Shown: piece by piece, positions 17,162-25,833 of the stretch
How positions within the stretch are numbered: position 1 is the stretch's first letter
Layout: each line of letters starts with the position of its first letter
Assembly: GCF_011044175.1 (NCBI RefSeq)
Contig: NZ_CP049057.1
Location: forward strand, 2,309,501 to 2,373,500
Reading direction: 5' to 3'
Length of the DNA stretch: 64,000 nt
From: Rasiella rasia
GTDB lineage: Bacteria; Bacteroidota; Bacteroidia; Flavobacteriales; Flavobacteriaceae
Position numbers and translations under genes: made by a program
The notes under the pieces: generated by a model
Databases searched by the model: none
The model's input: the letters and a program-made list of their open reading frames with translations, nothing else
What the model was told of the DNA's origin: nothing

Positions 17162-17182
17162 GCTTTTACTATTTATTGGGGA

Positions 17183-19897
17183 ATGGTTTCATCGCAATTC
17201 CCTATTTTTAACGATACAAATGTAATCAATATAAATCGAGCCCCGCGCGCATTGAGCCTACTATCACCGCACTTTCAGTTTATTCACCCTTGGCGAACGT
17301 ACCAACAACGATTCTTAACAGAGTTTAATACACATCTTGAAGACAATCACCTGCATGTGGTGGCTCCTCCTGGATCTGGGAAGACCGTTTTGGGGCTAGA
17401 AATGGTTCAGCGACTCAATAAAAAGACACTTATTCTTTCTCCTACATTGACCATTAGGAATCAATGGCGCGAGCGTATGTCAGATTTTTCGGTGGCAGGG
17501 AGCGAAGTAAGTATATCGTTTAATATAAAACAGCCTGCAACCCTTACTTTTTCAACTTACCAATCGTTACACTCTTATTATAAAAATGATTTAGAATTCT
17601 CTTCGGAAAAATTAGTTGCTTACTTTAAGCAAGAAGGAATTGGAACCTTGGTGTTAGACGAAGCTCACCATCTTAAAAATGAATGGTGGAAGCCGTTATT
17701 TGCCTTGAAGCAGTTGCCCAATTGCACGCTCATAGCACTAACGGCAACGCCTCCATACGATAGCGAACAGAATGAGATTAGAAAGTATTTTGATCTCTGT
17801 GGCCCTGTAGACATGGAGATTGGTGTGCCCGAATTGGTGCGAGAAGGTAATCTATGTCCACATCAAGACTATATTTATTTTTCCGAACCTGAGGCTGCGC
17901 AAATTCAATTTATCCTTACCTATCGCGAAAAATTAATGACTTTTGTTACAAATTTAAAAAGTAACGAAGCATTTATAAACTTCGTTAAAAGACATCCGTT
18001 TTACGCAGAAACCGAAAAAAATTTAGAGGCTATTTATCATGAGCCGGAGCGCTTTTCTGCATTACTAATCTATCTAAATGCAGCAGGAGTTGAAATAGAT
18101 AAAACGAAAACAGAATTTTTAGGAATTGACAGTAAAAAAGTACGCTTTCCGTCGCTTAGCTACGAATGGGTAACTATATTGTTAAATTATTTTCTCATTG
18201 AAAATAGAGACCTGTATATCGAGGAAGAAGAATTATTACAACCAATAGAAAAGGACTTACGAAAAATTGGTGCTTTTGAGCAAAAGAAAATTAATCTGGT
18301 CGGGGAACGTAGCTTATATAGAAAACTTGCGCAGAGCCCATCTAAGTTAAAAAGTATTGTAGAAATAGTAAAGGTAGAAAGCAGCCAACTTTCTGAGAAC
18401 CTAAGAATGGTAGTGCTTACAGACTTTATTAGGAAAGAATTTTTAGATGTAAAATTTGGCGAATCAATTACAGAAATCAATAAAATTGGTGTGGTACCCA
18501 TCTTTCAATATGTACGAAATGCTATAAAGAAAGAAGCAGGATTTCCTTTAAAAATTGAAAAACTAGCGGTATTAACGGGGTCGCTAGTCATTGTTCATAA
18601 TACCATCGTAAAGGACCTTTCGAAGGTACTTTCCGCAGAGAATTTTAGACAAGAGATACTGTGGGAAACAGAATACGTTCTTATAAAACCTAATGTGGCA
18701 GGTAGCAAAGACATTGTAAATGCCATGACACAACTTTTTGAAGCAGGAACGATAGAAGTACTAATAGGCACAAAGGCGTTATTGGGGGAAGGCTGGGATG
18801 CGCCAGCATTAAACACCTTAATCTTAGCAAGTTTTGTAGGGTCGTTTGTAATGTCTAACCAAATGAGGGGCCGTGCGATACGTGTGAATAGGCTAAAACC
18901 TAATAAAGTGGCCAACATATGGCATATTGCTTGCGTAGATCCAACAAGCGAAATGGGCGGTGCAGACGTAGCGTTACTTTTACGAAGATTTGATGCTTTT
19001 TGCGGAATTTCATTAGAAGATAAACCATATGTTGAAAATGGCGCAGATAGGTTAAATGTTTTACAGGATATAAAAAATGTGAAGGCTTTAAACAGTAAAA
19101 TGGCAAGGCTTTCTGCTGAAAGAACTAAAATAGCCCAACGATGGCATGAAGCTATTGATGGAGGACAAGTTTTAGTTAGAGAACTTAAGCTTTCTTATAA
19201 GGAACAAATAAGTTACCCTGTACTTAAAAAGTTATATTTTAAAGATGCACTTACGTATGTTCTGGTAGAATTATCTGTTTTATTTAGCATAACGCTACCC
19301 GAATTGCTTCTTAAAAATCTAACCACTTTATTATCTAAAGGAGCGCTATATTTTATGTATGCCTTATTGCTGGGATTTGCCATGGTATTACTTCCTAAGA
19401 CGGTGAAGGCGGTGATTCTTTATGTGAAATATGGCAGACGAGATAAAGAATTGAGGAAAATTGCAATGGCGCTTAAAGAGACCATGGCAGAAAAAGGTAT
19501 TCTTACGAACCACAATGTTTCGTTGGTTGTAGATCAATTTAAAGATGGCTCATTATCTTGCTATCTTGTTGGAGCAAAGGCCAAGACAGAAGTTCAATTT
19601 GTTCCGTATTTACAGGAAATAATAGACCCTGTTACTAATCCGCGGTATTTAATTGTACAAAGTAATTGGTTGCGAAGAAAGCTAGGCTTTTCTAATTATT
19701 ATTCTATACCGAAAATATTTGGTGAGCATAAGAATGAAGCAAGAATTTTCTTTAAGAATTGGAAACGCTTCAACGGAAATGCGAAATTGGTCTTTACCAG
19801 AAATGTAGATGGACGCCGACTCTTATTAAAGGCACGATTTCATTCGTATCAGGATGAGCATCAAATAGCGTCTAAGCAATCACTAATTTGGAAATAA
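17183..19897 (+). CDS. DEAD/DEAH-box SF2 helicase with a C-terminal membrane segment
   Basis: The protein (904 aa from the chosen ATG; an in-frame start at 17126 would overlap hemB more) begins with RecA-like helicase domain 1: Walker A APPGSGKTVLG (near residue 55), DEAH in LVLDEAHHLKNEW, and SAT-like motif LTATPP. A helical insert of roughly 250 residues follows. Domain 2 has IGTKALLGEGWDAPALNTL and the arginine-finger QMRGRAIRVN. Uniquely, the C-terminal part has two hydrophobic helices (about residues 705-760) followed by a basic soluble domain of about 130 residues. It resembles UvsW/SSL2-type helicases in its core. Function is unknown; DNA or RNA processing at the membrane is inference. 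Confidence 0.88.
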   Translation: MVSSQFPIFNDTNVININRAPRALSLLSPHFQFIHPWRTYQQRFLTEFNTHLEDNHLHVVAPPGSGKTVLGLEMVQRLNKKTLILSPTLTIRNQWRERMSDFSVAGSEVSISFNIKQPATLTFSTYQSLHSYYKNDLEFSSEKLVAYFKQEGIGTLVLDEAHHLKNEWWKPLFALKQLPNCTLIALTATPPYDSEQNEIRKYFDLCGPVDMEIGVPELVREGNLCPHQDYIYFSEPEAAQIQFILTYREKLMTFVTNLKSNEAFINFVKRHPFYAETEKNLEAIYHEPERFSALLIYLNAAGVEIDKTKTEFLGIDSKKVRFPSLSYEWVTILLNYFLIENRDLYIEEEELLQPIEKDLRKIGAFEQKKINLVGERSLYRKLAQSPSKLKSIVEIVKVESSQLSENLRMVVLTDFIRKEFLDVKFGESITEINKIGVVPIFQYVRNAIKKEAGFPLKIEKLAVLTGSLVIVHNTIVKDLSKVLSAENFRQEILWETEYVLIKPNVAGSKDIVNAMTQLFEAGTIEVLIGTKALLGEGWDAPALNTLILASFVGSFVMSNQMRGRAIRVNRLKPNKVANIWHIACVDPTSEMGGADVALLLRRFDAFCGISLEDKPYVENGADRLNVLQDIKNVKALNSKMARLSAERTKIAQRWHEAIDGGQVLVRELKLSYKEQISYPVLKKLYFKDALTYVLVELSVLFSITLPELLLKNLTTLLSKGALYFMYALLLGFAMVLLPKTVKAVILYVKYGRRDKELRKIAMALKETMAEKGILTNHNVSLVVDQFKDGSLSCYLVGAKAKTEVQFVPYLQEIIDPVTNPRYLIVQSNWLRRKLGFSNYYSIPKIFGEHKNEARIFFKNWKRFNGNAKLVFTRNVDGRRLLLKARFHSYQDEHQIASKQSLIWK
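17217..17224 (-). promoter_or_regulatory. Candidate hemB -7 promoter element
   Basis: On the minus strand this reads TACATTTG, a perfect TAnnTTTG element about 55 bases before the hemB start codon. It lies inside the N-terminal coding region of the divergent helicase gene. No matching TTG -33 box is obvious. Confidence 0.4.
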
Positions 19898-19902
19898 CCA
19901 AT

Positions 19903-19936
19903 AAAAAAGGCGCTATTTTAGGTAGCGCCTTTTTTG
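19903..19936. terminator. Bidirectional terminator between helicase and PepSY-like gene
   Basis: AAAAAAGGCGCTA (19903-19915) and TAGCGCCTTTTTT (19923-19935) form a perfect stem with a 7-base loop. The T-run on both strands serves both convergent genes. Confidence 0.92.
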
Positions 19937-19951
19937 TCGTTGTGAGTTTTA

Positions 19952-20335
19952 CTATTGTTTAAGCTTTGTTTTTGGAGCTTTAATCCAAGTACCATCTTTA
20001 GAGGCAAAAACCGTCTTTGTAGCAAGTTTTTTGTCTGAGCTAATTGTTTGCAGCACAAGTTTAAACTCTTTTTTATCGTTTACATACGCCTTTTCTACAG
20101 TTGCTCCTTCAAAATCTGCTGCAACGGCTTTTAAAACTGCTGTTGGTAATTCTGACGCCTTAATTTCTTTGAAGCTCTCTTTACTCACTTCAGCTTTAGC
20201 CATCATCTTAGCATCTTCTTGCTGCGTTGGATTTTGAACTTCAGCTTGAGTTTCAACAATTACTTCTTTTTCCTGTGCCTGAACTGCAACAAATGTTCCT
20301 AATGCAATTACGGCTGTTAACATTAACTTTTTCAT
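19952..20335 (-). CDS. Small secreted PepSY-like protein
   Basis: The likely start is the ATG at 20335, giving 127 aa with a clean signal peptide (MKKLMLTAVIALGTFVAVQA). The mature part has an acidic, Glu/Gln-rich linker and then a single PepSY-like beta-alpha unit (ELPTAVLKAVAADFEGATVE followed by basic beta strands), as in putative periplasmic beta-lactamase-inhibitor-like proteins of Bacteroidota. A longer reading to 20407 would spoil the signal peptide. It is monocistronic between two terminator or gap regions. Its role is not known; binding to a periplasmic partner is family-based inference. Confidence 0.7.
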   Translation of the reverse strand: MKKLMLTAVIALGTFVAVQAQEKEVIVETQAEVQNPTQQEDAKMMAKAEVSKESFKEIKASELPTAVLKAVAADFEGATVEKAYVNDKKEFKLVLQTISSDKKLATKTVFASKDGTWIKAPKTKLKQ

Positions 20336-20521
20336 AGATTTTTTATTAATTAATTTATAGTGCTCTGTATATAGAAAAAGTAATGCCGCGTTTGCAGACC
20401 ACCGCAATAAATTTGTAATTAATTGATAAACCGAACACTACAAATATGTGCCAAAATTAGCCTTTAAAATTTTACGTGATTTTTAAGAAACAAACGTGTA
20501 GTAATTACACTCTTTGTGGTT

Positions 20522-21427
20522 CTATGACGCCCAGTTTTTCGGGTTTTTAAGTACTTTTAATAGAGCTTCTTCATCGCTACCTTCGGCTGGTTCATGATTG
20601 TATACCCATTGTACTTTTGGCGGAAGACTCATTAAGATACTCTCAATACGCCCATTTGTTTTTAAACCGAACAGTGTTCCTTTGTCGTGAACAAGATTAA
20701 ACTCCACATAACGTCCGCGACGTATTTCTTGCCAGGTTCTTTGTGCTTCGGTAAATGGAAGGTCTTTTCTTTTCTGAACTACAGGAACATAGGCTTCTAA
20801 AAAGCTATCACCCACTTCGGTTACAAAATTATACCAGTTTTGCATACTCATAGCCTCTGAAGCCTTACAGTAATCGAAAAACAATCCTCCAATACCCCGA
20901 GCTTCCCCTCTGTGCGTATTGTAGAAATATTCATCACAACGTGCTTTATAGGTATTATAGAAATTTCCGTTGTGTTTGTCGCAAGCTAACTTACAAACGT
21001 TATGAAAATGTACGGCGTCTTCCTCAAATAGATAATATGGAGTAAGATCTTGACCGCCGCCAAACCATTGGTCTACTATTTCTCCATTAGAATTGTACAT
21101 TTCAAAATAGCGCCAATTGGCATGTACAGTCGGCACCATCGGATTCACAGGATGAAGTACAAGGCTGAGACCGCATGCAAAGAAATCGGCATCTGTAACT
21201 CCAAAATACTGCTGCATAGATTCTGGCAGTTTGCCGTGTACTTCAGAAATATTAACGCCTCCTTTTTCAAATACACTTCCATTTTCAATGACGCGTGTAC
21301 GGCCACCACCACCTTCAGGACGTTTCCAAAGGTCTTCTTGAAAAGTTACAGCGCCATCTAATTGCTCTAACGTTTTTGTTATAGTATCTTGAAGGGTGCG
21401 AATGTAGTTTACAAATTGTTCTTTCAT
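20522..21427 (-). CDS. hemF: Oxygen-dependent coproporphyrinogen III oxidase
   Basis: HemF (301 aa) uses O2 to decarboxylate coproporphyrinogen III to protoporphyrinogen IX in the cytoplasm. Family signatures are present: NWRYFEMY, WFGGGQDLTPYYL, the FDYCK region and RRGRYVEFNLVHDKGTLFGL with its conserved residues, ending LKNPKNW. The length matches the family. It overlaps the GNAT gene upstream by four bases and is the last gene of the leftward hemA operon. The radical, oxygen-independent HemN is not in the window, so this step is aerobic as far as can be seen here. Confidence 0.97.
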   Translation of the reverse strand: MKEQFVNYIRTLQDTITKTLEQLDGAVTFQEDLWKRPEGGGGRTRVIENGSVFEKGGVNISEVHGKLPESMQQYFGVTDADFFACGLSLVLHPVNPMVPTVHANWRYFEMYNSNGEIVDQWFGGGQDLTPYYLFEEDAVHFHNVCKLACDKHNGNFYNTYKARCDEYFYNTHRGEARGIGGLFFDYCKASEAMSMQNWYNFVTEVGDSFLEAYVPVVQKRKDLPFTEAQRTWQEIRRGRYVEFNLVHDKGTLFGLKTNGRIESILMSLPPKVQWVYNHEPAEGSDEEALLKVLKNPKNWAS

Positions 21428-21969
21428 TTTCTAAGTTCAAATAGTTGCATATCTAAAGGCACCCCGCCAGGTGGAGTAAATGCGTTAGATAGTGTTTTTA
21501 TAGGTTTAAAATTACATTTTTCGGCAATGCGTACGCTGGGAATATTGCTATGATGCACAATTATTTTAAGTAATTGTAAGTGAAATACAGTAAAGGCATG
21601 GCTAGATAAAACTGTAACGGCCTTCGTTGTAAGTCCGTTGCCGGCATAGCTTTCGTCAATACAGTATGCAAATTCTCCTTCTTTTTTGTCCCAATCTAAT
21701 TCTTTCAGATATATTAACCCTGCTAGAGTTCCGTTTACCTTTATGGTATATAAATACTGTGTTTTGTTTTTTATGTCTTCTACAATTGTCGCTACAAACC
21801 TTTTTGATTTCTCAAAAGTAATATTGGCGGCTACTGTTTTTGGGAAGTATGTTTTAAAGCGATCCAAATTACCCATGATAAGTGTGTGCACAGCCATAGC
21901 ATCTTCGGGTTGTACGAGTGCCATATGAAAATCGGCTCCCTTATACATGAAGCGATTTATTTGATGCAT
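21424..21969 (-). CDS. GNAT family N-acetyltransferase (RimJ/RimL type)
   Basis: This 181-aa acetyltransferase has the GNAT core: a substrate region with IMGNLDRF near the start, IKVNGTLAGLIYLKELDW as beta strands, and the acetyl-CoA loop in IDESYAGNGLTTKAV (motif A, with the usual Q/RxxGxG reduced to AGNG), then NIPSVRIAEKCNFK as motif B. RimJ/RimL relatives acetylate ribosomal proteins or small molecules, and the substrate here is unknown. It overlaps the EI24 gene by 29 bases and hemF by four, so it sits firmly inside the heme operon. An ATG at 21948 would shorten the overlap. Confidence 0.87.
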   Translation of the reverse strand: MHQINRFMYKGADFHMALVQPEDAMAVHTLIMGNLDRFKTYFPKTVAANITFEKSKRFVATIVEDIKNKTQYLYTIKVNGTLAGLIYLKELDWDKKEGEFAYCIDESYAGNGLTTKAVTVLSSHAFTVFHLQLLKIIVHHSNIPSVRIAEKCNFKPIKTLSNAFTPPGGVPLDMQLFELRK

Positions 21970-22720
21970 TTTCGAGAGGCAATTTTTTGTTTTCTTTTAT
22001 AAGCCGCACAGTCTCTGTTGTAGAAGCTGTTACAGACAACGGAAGAACTAAAATAATACCCAACACAGGTATAAATAACATCGCCATAAAAATGATTCCG
22101 TTACCTATGGCAACACCACTGTTGTTGCGTACAAACTTGGTGCTCTCAGAATAGGTGTAATGGCGTTCTAGCGTGTAATCCATATTACCGAATCCGGCAT
22201 AATACGATTGAATAATAAAGATTAAAATTGATGTCACGATATTTAGTACAGGAATAAAACTTAGAAGTAATAAAGGAATGGTAAACATAAACTCCATCAA
22301 TAAATTGCGTGTATTAATACGTACTCCGCGCCATAATTGAGCAGCATTTGTGGTGTTTCTATGTGTATGCGCTGCACCAAGTAGGTGGTGCTCTATTTTT
22401 TCTGAAACGGGACTCATAAAAGGAGCGCTTACAGCTAAAATGATGTGTTTGTATAGAATAAGACCTAAAGCCACGATAAGAATTCCGCCCATTACATCAC
22501 TAATCGCTCGAAATGTTTCTGAACCCCATTCCCAAAACCAAACTTTCGCTATAATCGAACCTATAGAATCGCTTAACGCCCACGCAAGTACACCGATGAG
22601 CAATGCTGTTAAAAAACTAATTGCAATGGGAATTGCAAAATACTTCCAGAGCCCTAAATTATTTATGAGCTTAAAAGTTCCTGCGTACGCTTTAATTCCT
22701 TTAAAAATATTCTTAATCAT
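21941..22720 (-). CDS. EI24/CysZ-like multi-pass membrane protein
   Basis: This 259-aa inner-membrane protein has about four to five hydrophobic helices (near residues 25-50, 75-105, 145-170 and 205-235) and the EI24-domain pattern (QSYYAGFGNMDYTLERH). CysZ in proteobacteria moves sulfate, but EI24 proteins in Bacteroidota are uncharacterised and often sit near heme genes. It overlaps its neighbours on both sides (eight bases with the DUF6973 gene, 29 with the GNAT gene), so it is part of the hemA operon. Transport of a heme precursor, metal or anion is possible but not shown. Confidence 0.82.
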   Translation of the reverse strand: MIKNIFKGIKAYAGTFKLINNLGLWKYFAIPIAISFLTALLIGVLAWALSDSIGSIIAKVWFWEWGSETFRAISDVMGGILIVALGLILYKHIILAVSAPFMSPVSEKIEHHLLGAAHTHRNTTNAAQLWRGVRINTRNLLMEFMFTIPLLLLSFIPVLNIVTSILIFIIQSYYAGFGNMDYTLERHYTYSESTKFVRNNSGVAIGNGIIFMAMLFIPVLGIILVLPLSVTASTTETVRLIKENKKLPLENASNKSLHV

Positions 22721-23201
22721 GTAAATACACCATTTGGTTTGTTGTGCTTTCTATTTCTTCCAAATTTTGAATTTTTCGAGCGTTTTTCGACTTATTTTGT
22801 AAAAAACCGACCAATTCTTCTTCTTTTTTGTCTAAAAAGTTTAAAAAAGAGATGCGGCCTATGGCGTTGTTGTGTAAATCCATCGCCTCGTCTAGCTCGT
22901 TGTTTTTTGTAACATTTTCATATAAATCTGTTACTTTTTGAGCCCAAAACACAGTTTTTTGCTTATTTTTTGACTTTTTTCGAATGTTTTTACAAATTAG
23001 AGCATTCCATAGTGCATGTCTAAATGCATTTGCTTTATTACTCTTATGATGTTCTTTCCCATAAAGTTTGTTACAAATATAAAATGTGCGTTGGGTTGCT
23101 CGTAGGGTAGGAATAATTTTAAACGGATTAACAACAAAAAGCATGGTTAGTTTCCATAACTGCCCTACGCTTAATTGTCGAATTCGTTTCCAAATATTCA
23201 T
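22713..23201 (-). CDS. DUF6973-like protein in the heme operon
   Basis: This 162-aa protein is basic at its start and carries KANAFRHALWNALI (about residue 60) and MDLHNNAIGR (about 107), the conserved core of the DUF6973 family. The alternating His/Arg/Asn pattern suggests a small active site or binding pocket, but no reaction is known. A partly hydrophobic N-terminus (LTMLFVVNPF) may touch the membrane. Its start overlaps the hemE stop by one base and its end overlaps the EI24 gene by eight bases, so it is embedded in the heme operon. I cannot give a function. Confidence 0.72.
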   Translation of the reverse strand: MNIWKRIRQLSVGQLWKLTMLFVVNPFKIIPTLRATQRTFYICNKLYGKEHHKSNKANAFRHALWNALICKNIRKKSKNKQKTVFWAQKVTDLYENVTKNNELDEAMDLHNNAIGRISFLNFLDKKEEELVGFLQNKSKNARKIQNLEEIESTTNQMVYLHD

Positions 23202-24235
23202 TAGTGCATTTTGTATTCTTTAACTGCTTCAATAAAAGCCCCAGCATTTTCAATAGGAATGTTAGGTAAGATACCATGTCCTAAATTTACAATGTATTTA
23301 TCCTTTCCGAAGTCATCAATCATTTGCTTCACCATTTTCTTTATTTCAGCTGGCGGACTAAACAATCGGGTAGGATCAAAATTACCTTGTAATGTAATGT
23401 TTCCGCCGGTAAGATAACGTGCATTCTTGGCAGAGCAAGTCCAGTCTATACCTAGTGCTGCAGCGCCACTTTTAGCCATAGTGTCTAGTGCAAACCAACA
23501 TCCCTTACCAAAAGCAATCACAGGGGCCTCGTTTTTTAGGGCATCTATAATTTGTTGCATGTACTGCCATGAAAATTCCTGATAGTCTGTTGGAGATAAC
23601 ATTCCGCCCCAACTATCAAAAACTTGTACTGCATTCACACCTGCTTTTACTTTCTCCTTCAGGTATAAAATTGTAGTATCGGTAATTTTTTGCAACAATT
23701 CGTGTGCGGCAACGGGCTGTGTAAAGCAAAACTCTTTCGCTTTGTCAAAATTCTTACTGCCTTGACCTTGTACACAGTAACATAAGATGGTCCAAGGACT
23801 TCCCGCAAAACCTATTAATGGAATTTCATCATTCAGTTTTTCTTTGGTCATTTTTATGGCATCCATTACATAACCAAGTGTATCATGAATATCTGGAACC
23901 ACCACAGCGTCTAAATCTTTGTAGGTGCGAATAGGATTTGGCAACCAAGGGCCTACGCCAGGTTTCATCTCTACCTCTATGTTCATAGCTTGCGGAATTA
24001 CCAGAATATCGCTAAAAAGAATTGCAGCATCCATACCATAACGTCTTATGGGTTGTACTGTAATCTCGCTAGCGAGTTCGGGTGTTTGGCAACGAGTAAA
24101 GAAGTCGTACTTGGCTTTTATCTCCATAAATTCTGGAAGATAGCGCCCTGCTTGTCGCATCATCCAGACTGGCGGACGAGAAACAGTTTCGCCTTTTAAG
24201 GCTCTAAGAAATAGGTCGTTTTTAACTTTTGTCAT
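23201..24235 (-). CDS. hemE: Uroporphyrinogen decarboxylase
   Basis: HemE (344 aa) removes the four acetate carboxyls of uroporphyrinogen III to give coproporphyrinogen III in the cytoplasm. The N-terminal signature [16 protein letters not shown] holds the substrate-binding arginines. [21 protein letters not shown] and the QVFDSWGG motif follow, and NLGHGILPN near the end is diagnostic. Length is as expected. It lies third to last among the pathway genes in the leftward operon, 40 bases after hemD, and overlaps the DUF6973 gene by one base. Confidence 0.97.
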   Translation of the reverse strand: MTKVKNDLFLRALKGETVSRPPVWMMRQAGRYLPEFMEIKAKYDFFTRCQTPELASEITVQPIRRYGMDAAILFSDILVIPQAMNIEVEMKPGVGPWLPNPIRTYKDLDAVVVPDIHDTLGYVMDAIKMTKEKLNDEIPLIGFAGSPWTILCYCVQGQGSKNFDKAKEFCFTQPVAAHELLQKITDTTILYLKEKVKAGVNAVQVFDSWGGMLSPTDYQEFSWQYMQQIIDALKNEAPVIAFGKGCWFALDTMAKSGAAALGIDWTCSAKNARYLTGGNITLQGNFDPTRLFSPPAEIKKMVKQMIDDFGKDKYIVNLGHGILPNIPIENAGAFIEAVKEYKMH

Positions 24236-24275
24236 TTTATAGATTCTCTAATATGCGCTCGCGGAAGCACCGTTC

Positions 24276-24917
24276 TTATTTTAATTTCTTTACCGCCTTT
24301 GCTATAACACTCTCTACTGAAGTAGAATTTGCAACATAGACATTTTGCGTATGTTCTTTGGCAGCTTTTGCTGTGGTGTCACCAATGCAAATAGCCGTAT
24401 TATTTTCTAGCGAATTTTCTAAACAATAACTTTGTACGCCACTCGGACTAAAAAATAAGATTCCGTCCCATTTTTGCTCGAATTTCTTCGATTTTAGCTC
24501 GGTTTTGTATGTTTTTGTTTCAAAAAAGTCAATTTTTGCTTCCTTTAGGATGTTCGGTAATTCGTCTCTTCGAATGATGCCACAGAAATAGTGAAATATC
24601 TCATTTTTATGATTTATCGTGATAAAATCGCCCAATTCTTGCGAATTATAGGCCATTTTAGAGACTTTTATGCCGTTTTCTTCTAAAAGGGCTTTTGTTT
24701 TAGGACCAACACAAAAGCTAGTGTCAATGCTGATGTTTTTGCTCAAAATAGACCGCACAGCGTGCTGACTTGTAAAAATTGCATTCTTGCATGATTCAGG
24801 CGCTTCAAAATCTAAGTACTCAATTGTTATGGCGTTATAGTCAACTACTTCAAAACCAGCTCCTAGCAGTAAATCCCGCTGGTTGCCTTTTAGTCTTTTT
24901 GTTGAAAGCACACGCAT
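24276..24917 (-). CDS. hemD: Uroporphyrinogen-III synthase
   Basis: HemD (213 aa) closes hydroxymethylbilane with inversion of ring D to yield uroporphyrinogen III. The family is poorly conserved, but the two-lobed pattern is clear: AIFTSQHAV in lobe one, VGPKTKALLEENG at the hinge, ILFFSPSGVQSYC in lobe two and AICIGDTTAKAAKE near the end. The gene starts one base after hemC ends, and hemE follows, so operon position supports the call. It is somewhat shorter than the usual 240-260 residues, as is common in Flavobacteriaceae. Confidence 0.93.
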   Translation of the reverse strand: MRVLSTKRLKGNQRDLLLGAGFEVVDYNAITIEYLDFEAPESCKNAIFTSQHAVRSILSKNISIDTSFCVGPKTKALLEENGIKVSKMAYNSQELGDFITINHKNEIFHYFCGIIRRDELPNILKEAKIDFFETKTYKTELKSKKFEQKWDGILFFSPSGVQSYCLENSLENNTAICIGDTTAKAAKEHTQNVYVANSTSVESVIAKAVKKLK

Positions 24918-24918
24918 A

Positions 24919-25833
24919 CTATAGCGCCCTTTTTATTTGAGTCATTAATTCTTTACCTCCGCGATCTAAGACTTCTTTGGCCCATGCGACTCCGGTGTCT
25001 GGTTGTACGTCTTCTACCAAAATTGCTTTAAGTATTTCAATTTTATCTCCCCCGTCTAAAGACAAGAGCGATCCTTTAAAATCTATGGCATTACCTAATA
25101 TTTCGGCGTAGGCCCCAATGGGTGCAGTACAGCCTCCTTCAAGAGTTCGTAAAAAGTCACGTTCTATACGTGTAACAATTTCTGCATGGGGGTTATTTAG
25201 TTTTTGGCTAGCTTCTTTGCAGTAACTATCTGTCTCTAGAGCTACTACAACCATGGCTCCTTGGGCAGGAGCAGAAATCATCCAATCTAAATCGGTATGG
25301 TATTGCGGAAGTATACCAATACGCTGCAATCCTGCTTTCGCAAAAATGGCACCATCCCAATTGCTATCACTTAACTTTTGTAGTCTAGTGTTCACATTTC
25401 CGCGAAAATCTACTACAGTATGGTGTGGATATCGGTGAAGCCATTGTGCTTTTCGCCTAAGACTACCTGTAGCAATAGTGCAGGGTTTTGAAAAATCTAC
25501 TTCACTTTTTGTGGTTACTAATATGTCTGTAGCCGTTGCGCGCTCTAGTACAGCAGTCTGTTCTATTCCTTTTGGCAATGCCGTTGGTACGTCCTTCATG
25601 CTATGAACAGCAATGTCTACAGTGCCATTAAGCATTGCAATATCTAATGTTTTGGTAAAGATTCCTGTAATCCCCATTTCGTAGAGTGGCTTGTCTAGTA
25701 CCAAATCTCCTGTAGATTTTACCGGTACAAGTTGTGTATGATATCCAAGCGACTCTAGTTGTTGCTGTACAGTTGTTGCTTGCCAGAGGGCTAATTCACT
25801 ATCTCGAGTACCTATGCGAATGGTTTTACTCAT
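24919..25833 (-). CDS. hemC: Porphobilinogen deaminase (hydroxymethylbilane synthase)
   Basis: HemC (304 aa) links four porphobilinogen units into hydroxymethylbilane using a covalent dipyrromethane cofactor. The cofactor-bearing cysteine is C235 in LEGGCTAPIGAYA. The N-terminal IRIGTRDSELALWQA, the catalytic aspartate region VHSMKDVPT and the arginine-rich ATGSLRRKAQ and DFRGNVNTR stretches are all intact. The start overlaps hemA by eight bases and the end is one base from hemD, showing tight coupling in the operon. Confidence 0.97.
   Translation of the reverse strand: MSKTIRIGTRDSELALWQATTVQQQLESLGYHTQLVPVKSTGDLVLDKPLYEMGITGIFTKTLDIAMLNGTVDIAVHSMKDVPTALPKGIEQTAVLERATATDILVTTKSEVDFSKPCTIATGSLRRKAQWLHRYPHHTVVDFRGNVNTRLQKLSDSNWDGAIFAKAGLQRIGILPQYHTDLDWMISAPAQGAMVVVALETDSYCKEASQKLNNPHAEIVTRIERDFLRTLEGGCTAPIGAYAEILGNAIDFKGSLLSLDGGDKIEILKAILVEDVQPDTGVAWAKEVLDRGGKELMTQIKRAL

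Noticed and set aside
20491-20510. GTGTA...TACAC inverted repeat behind hemF
   Set aside because: Short arms without a T-run; not convincing as terminator or operator.
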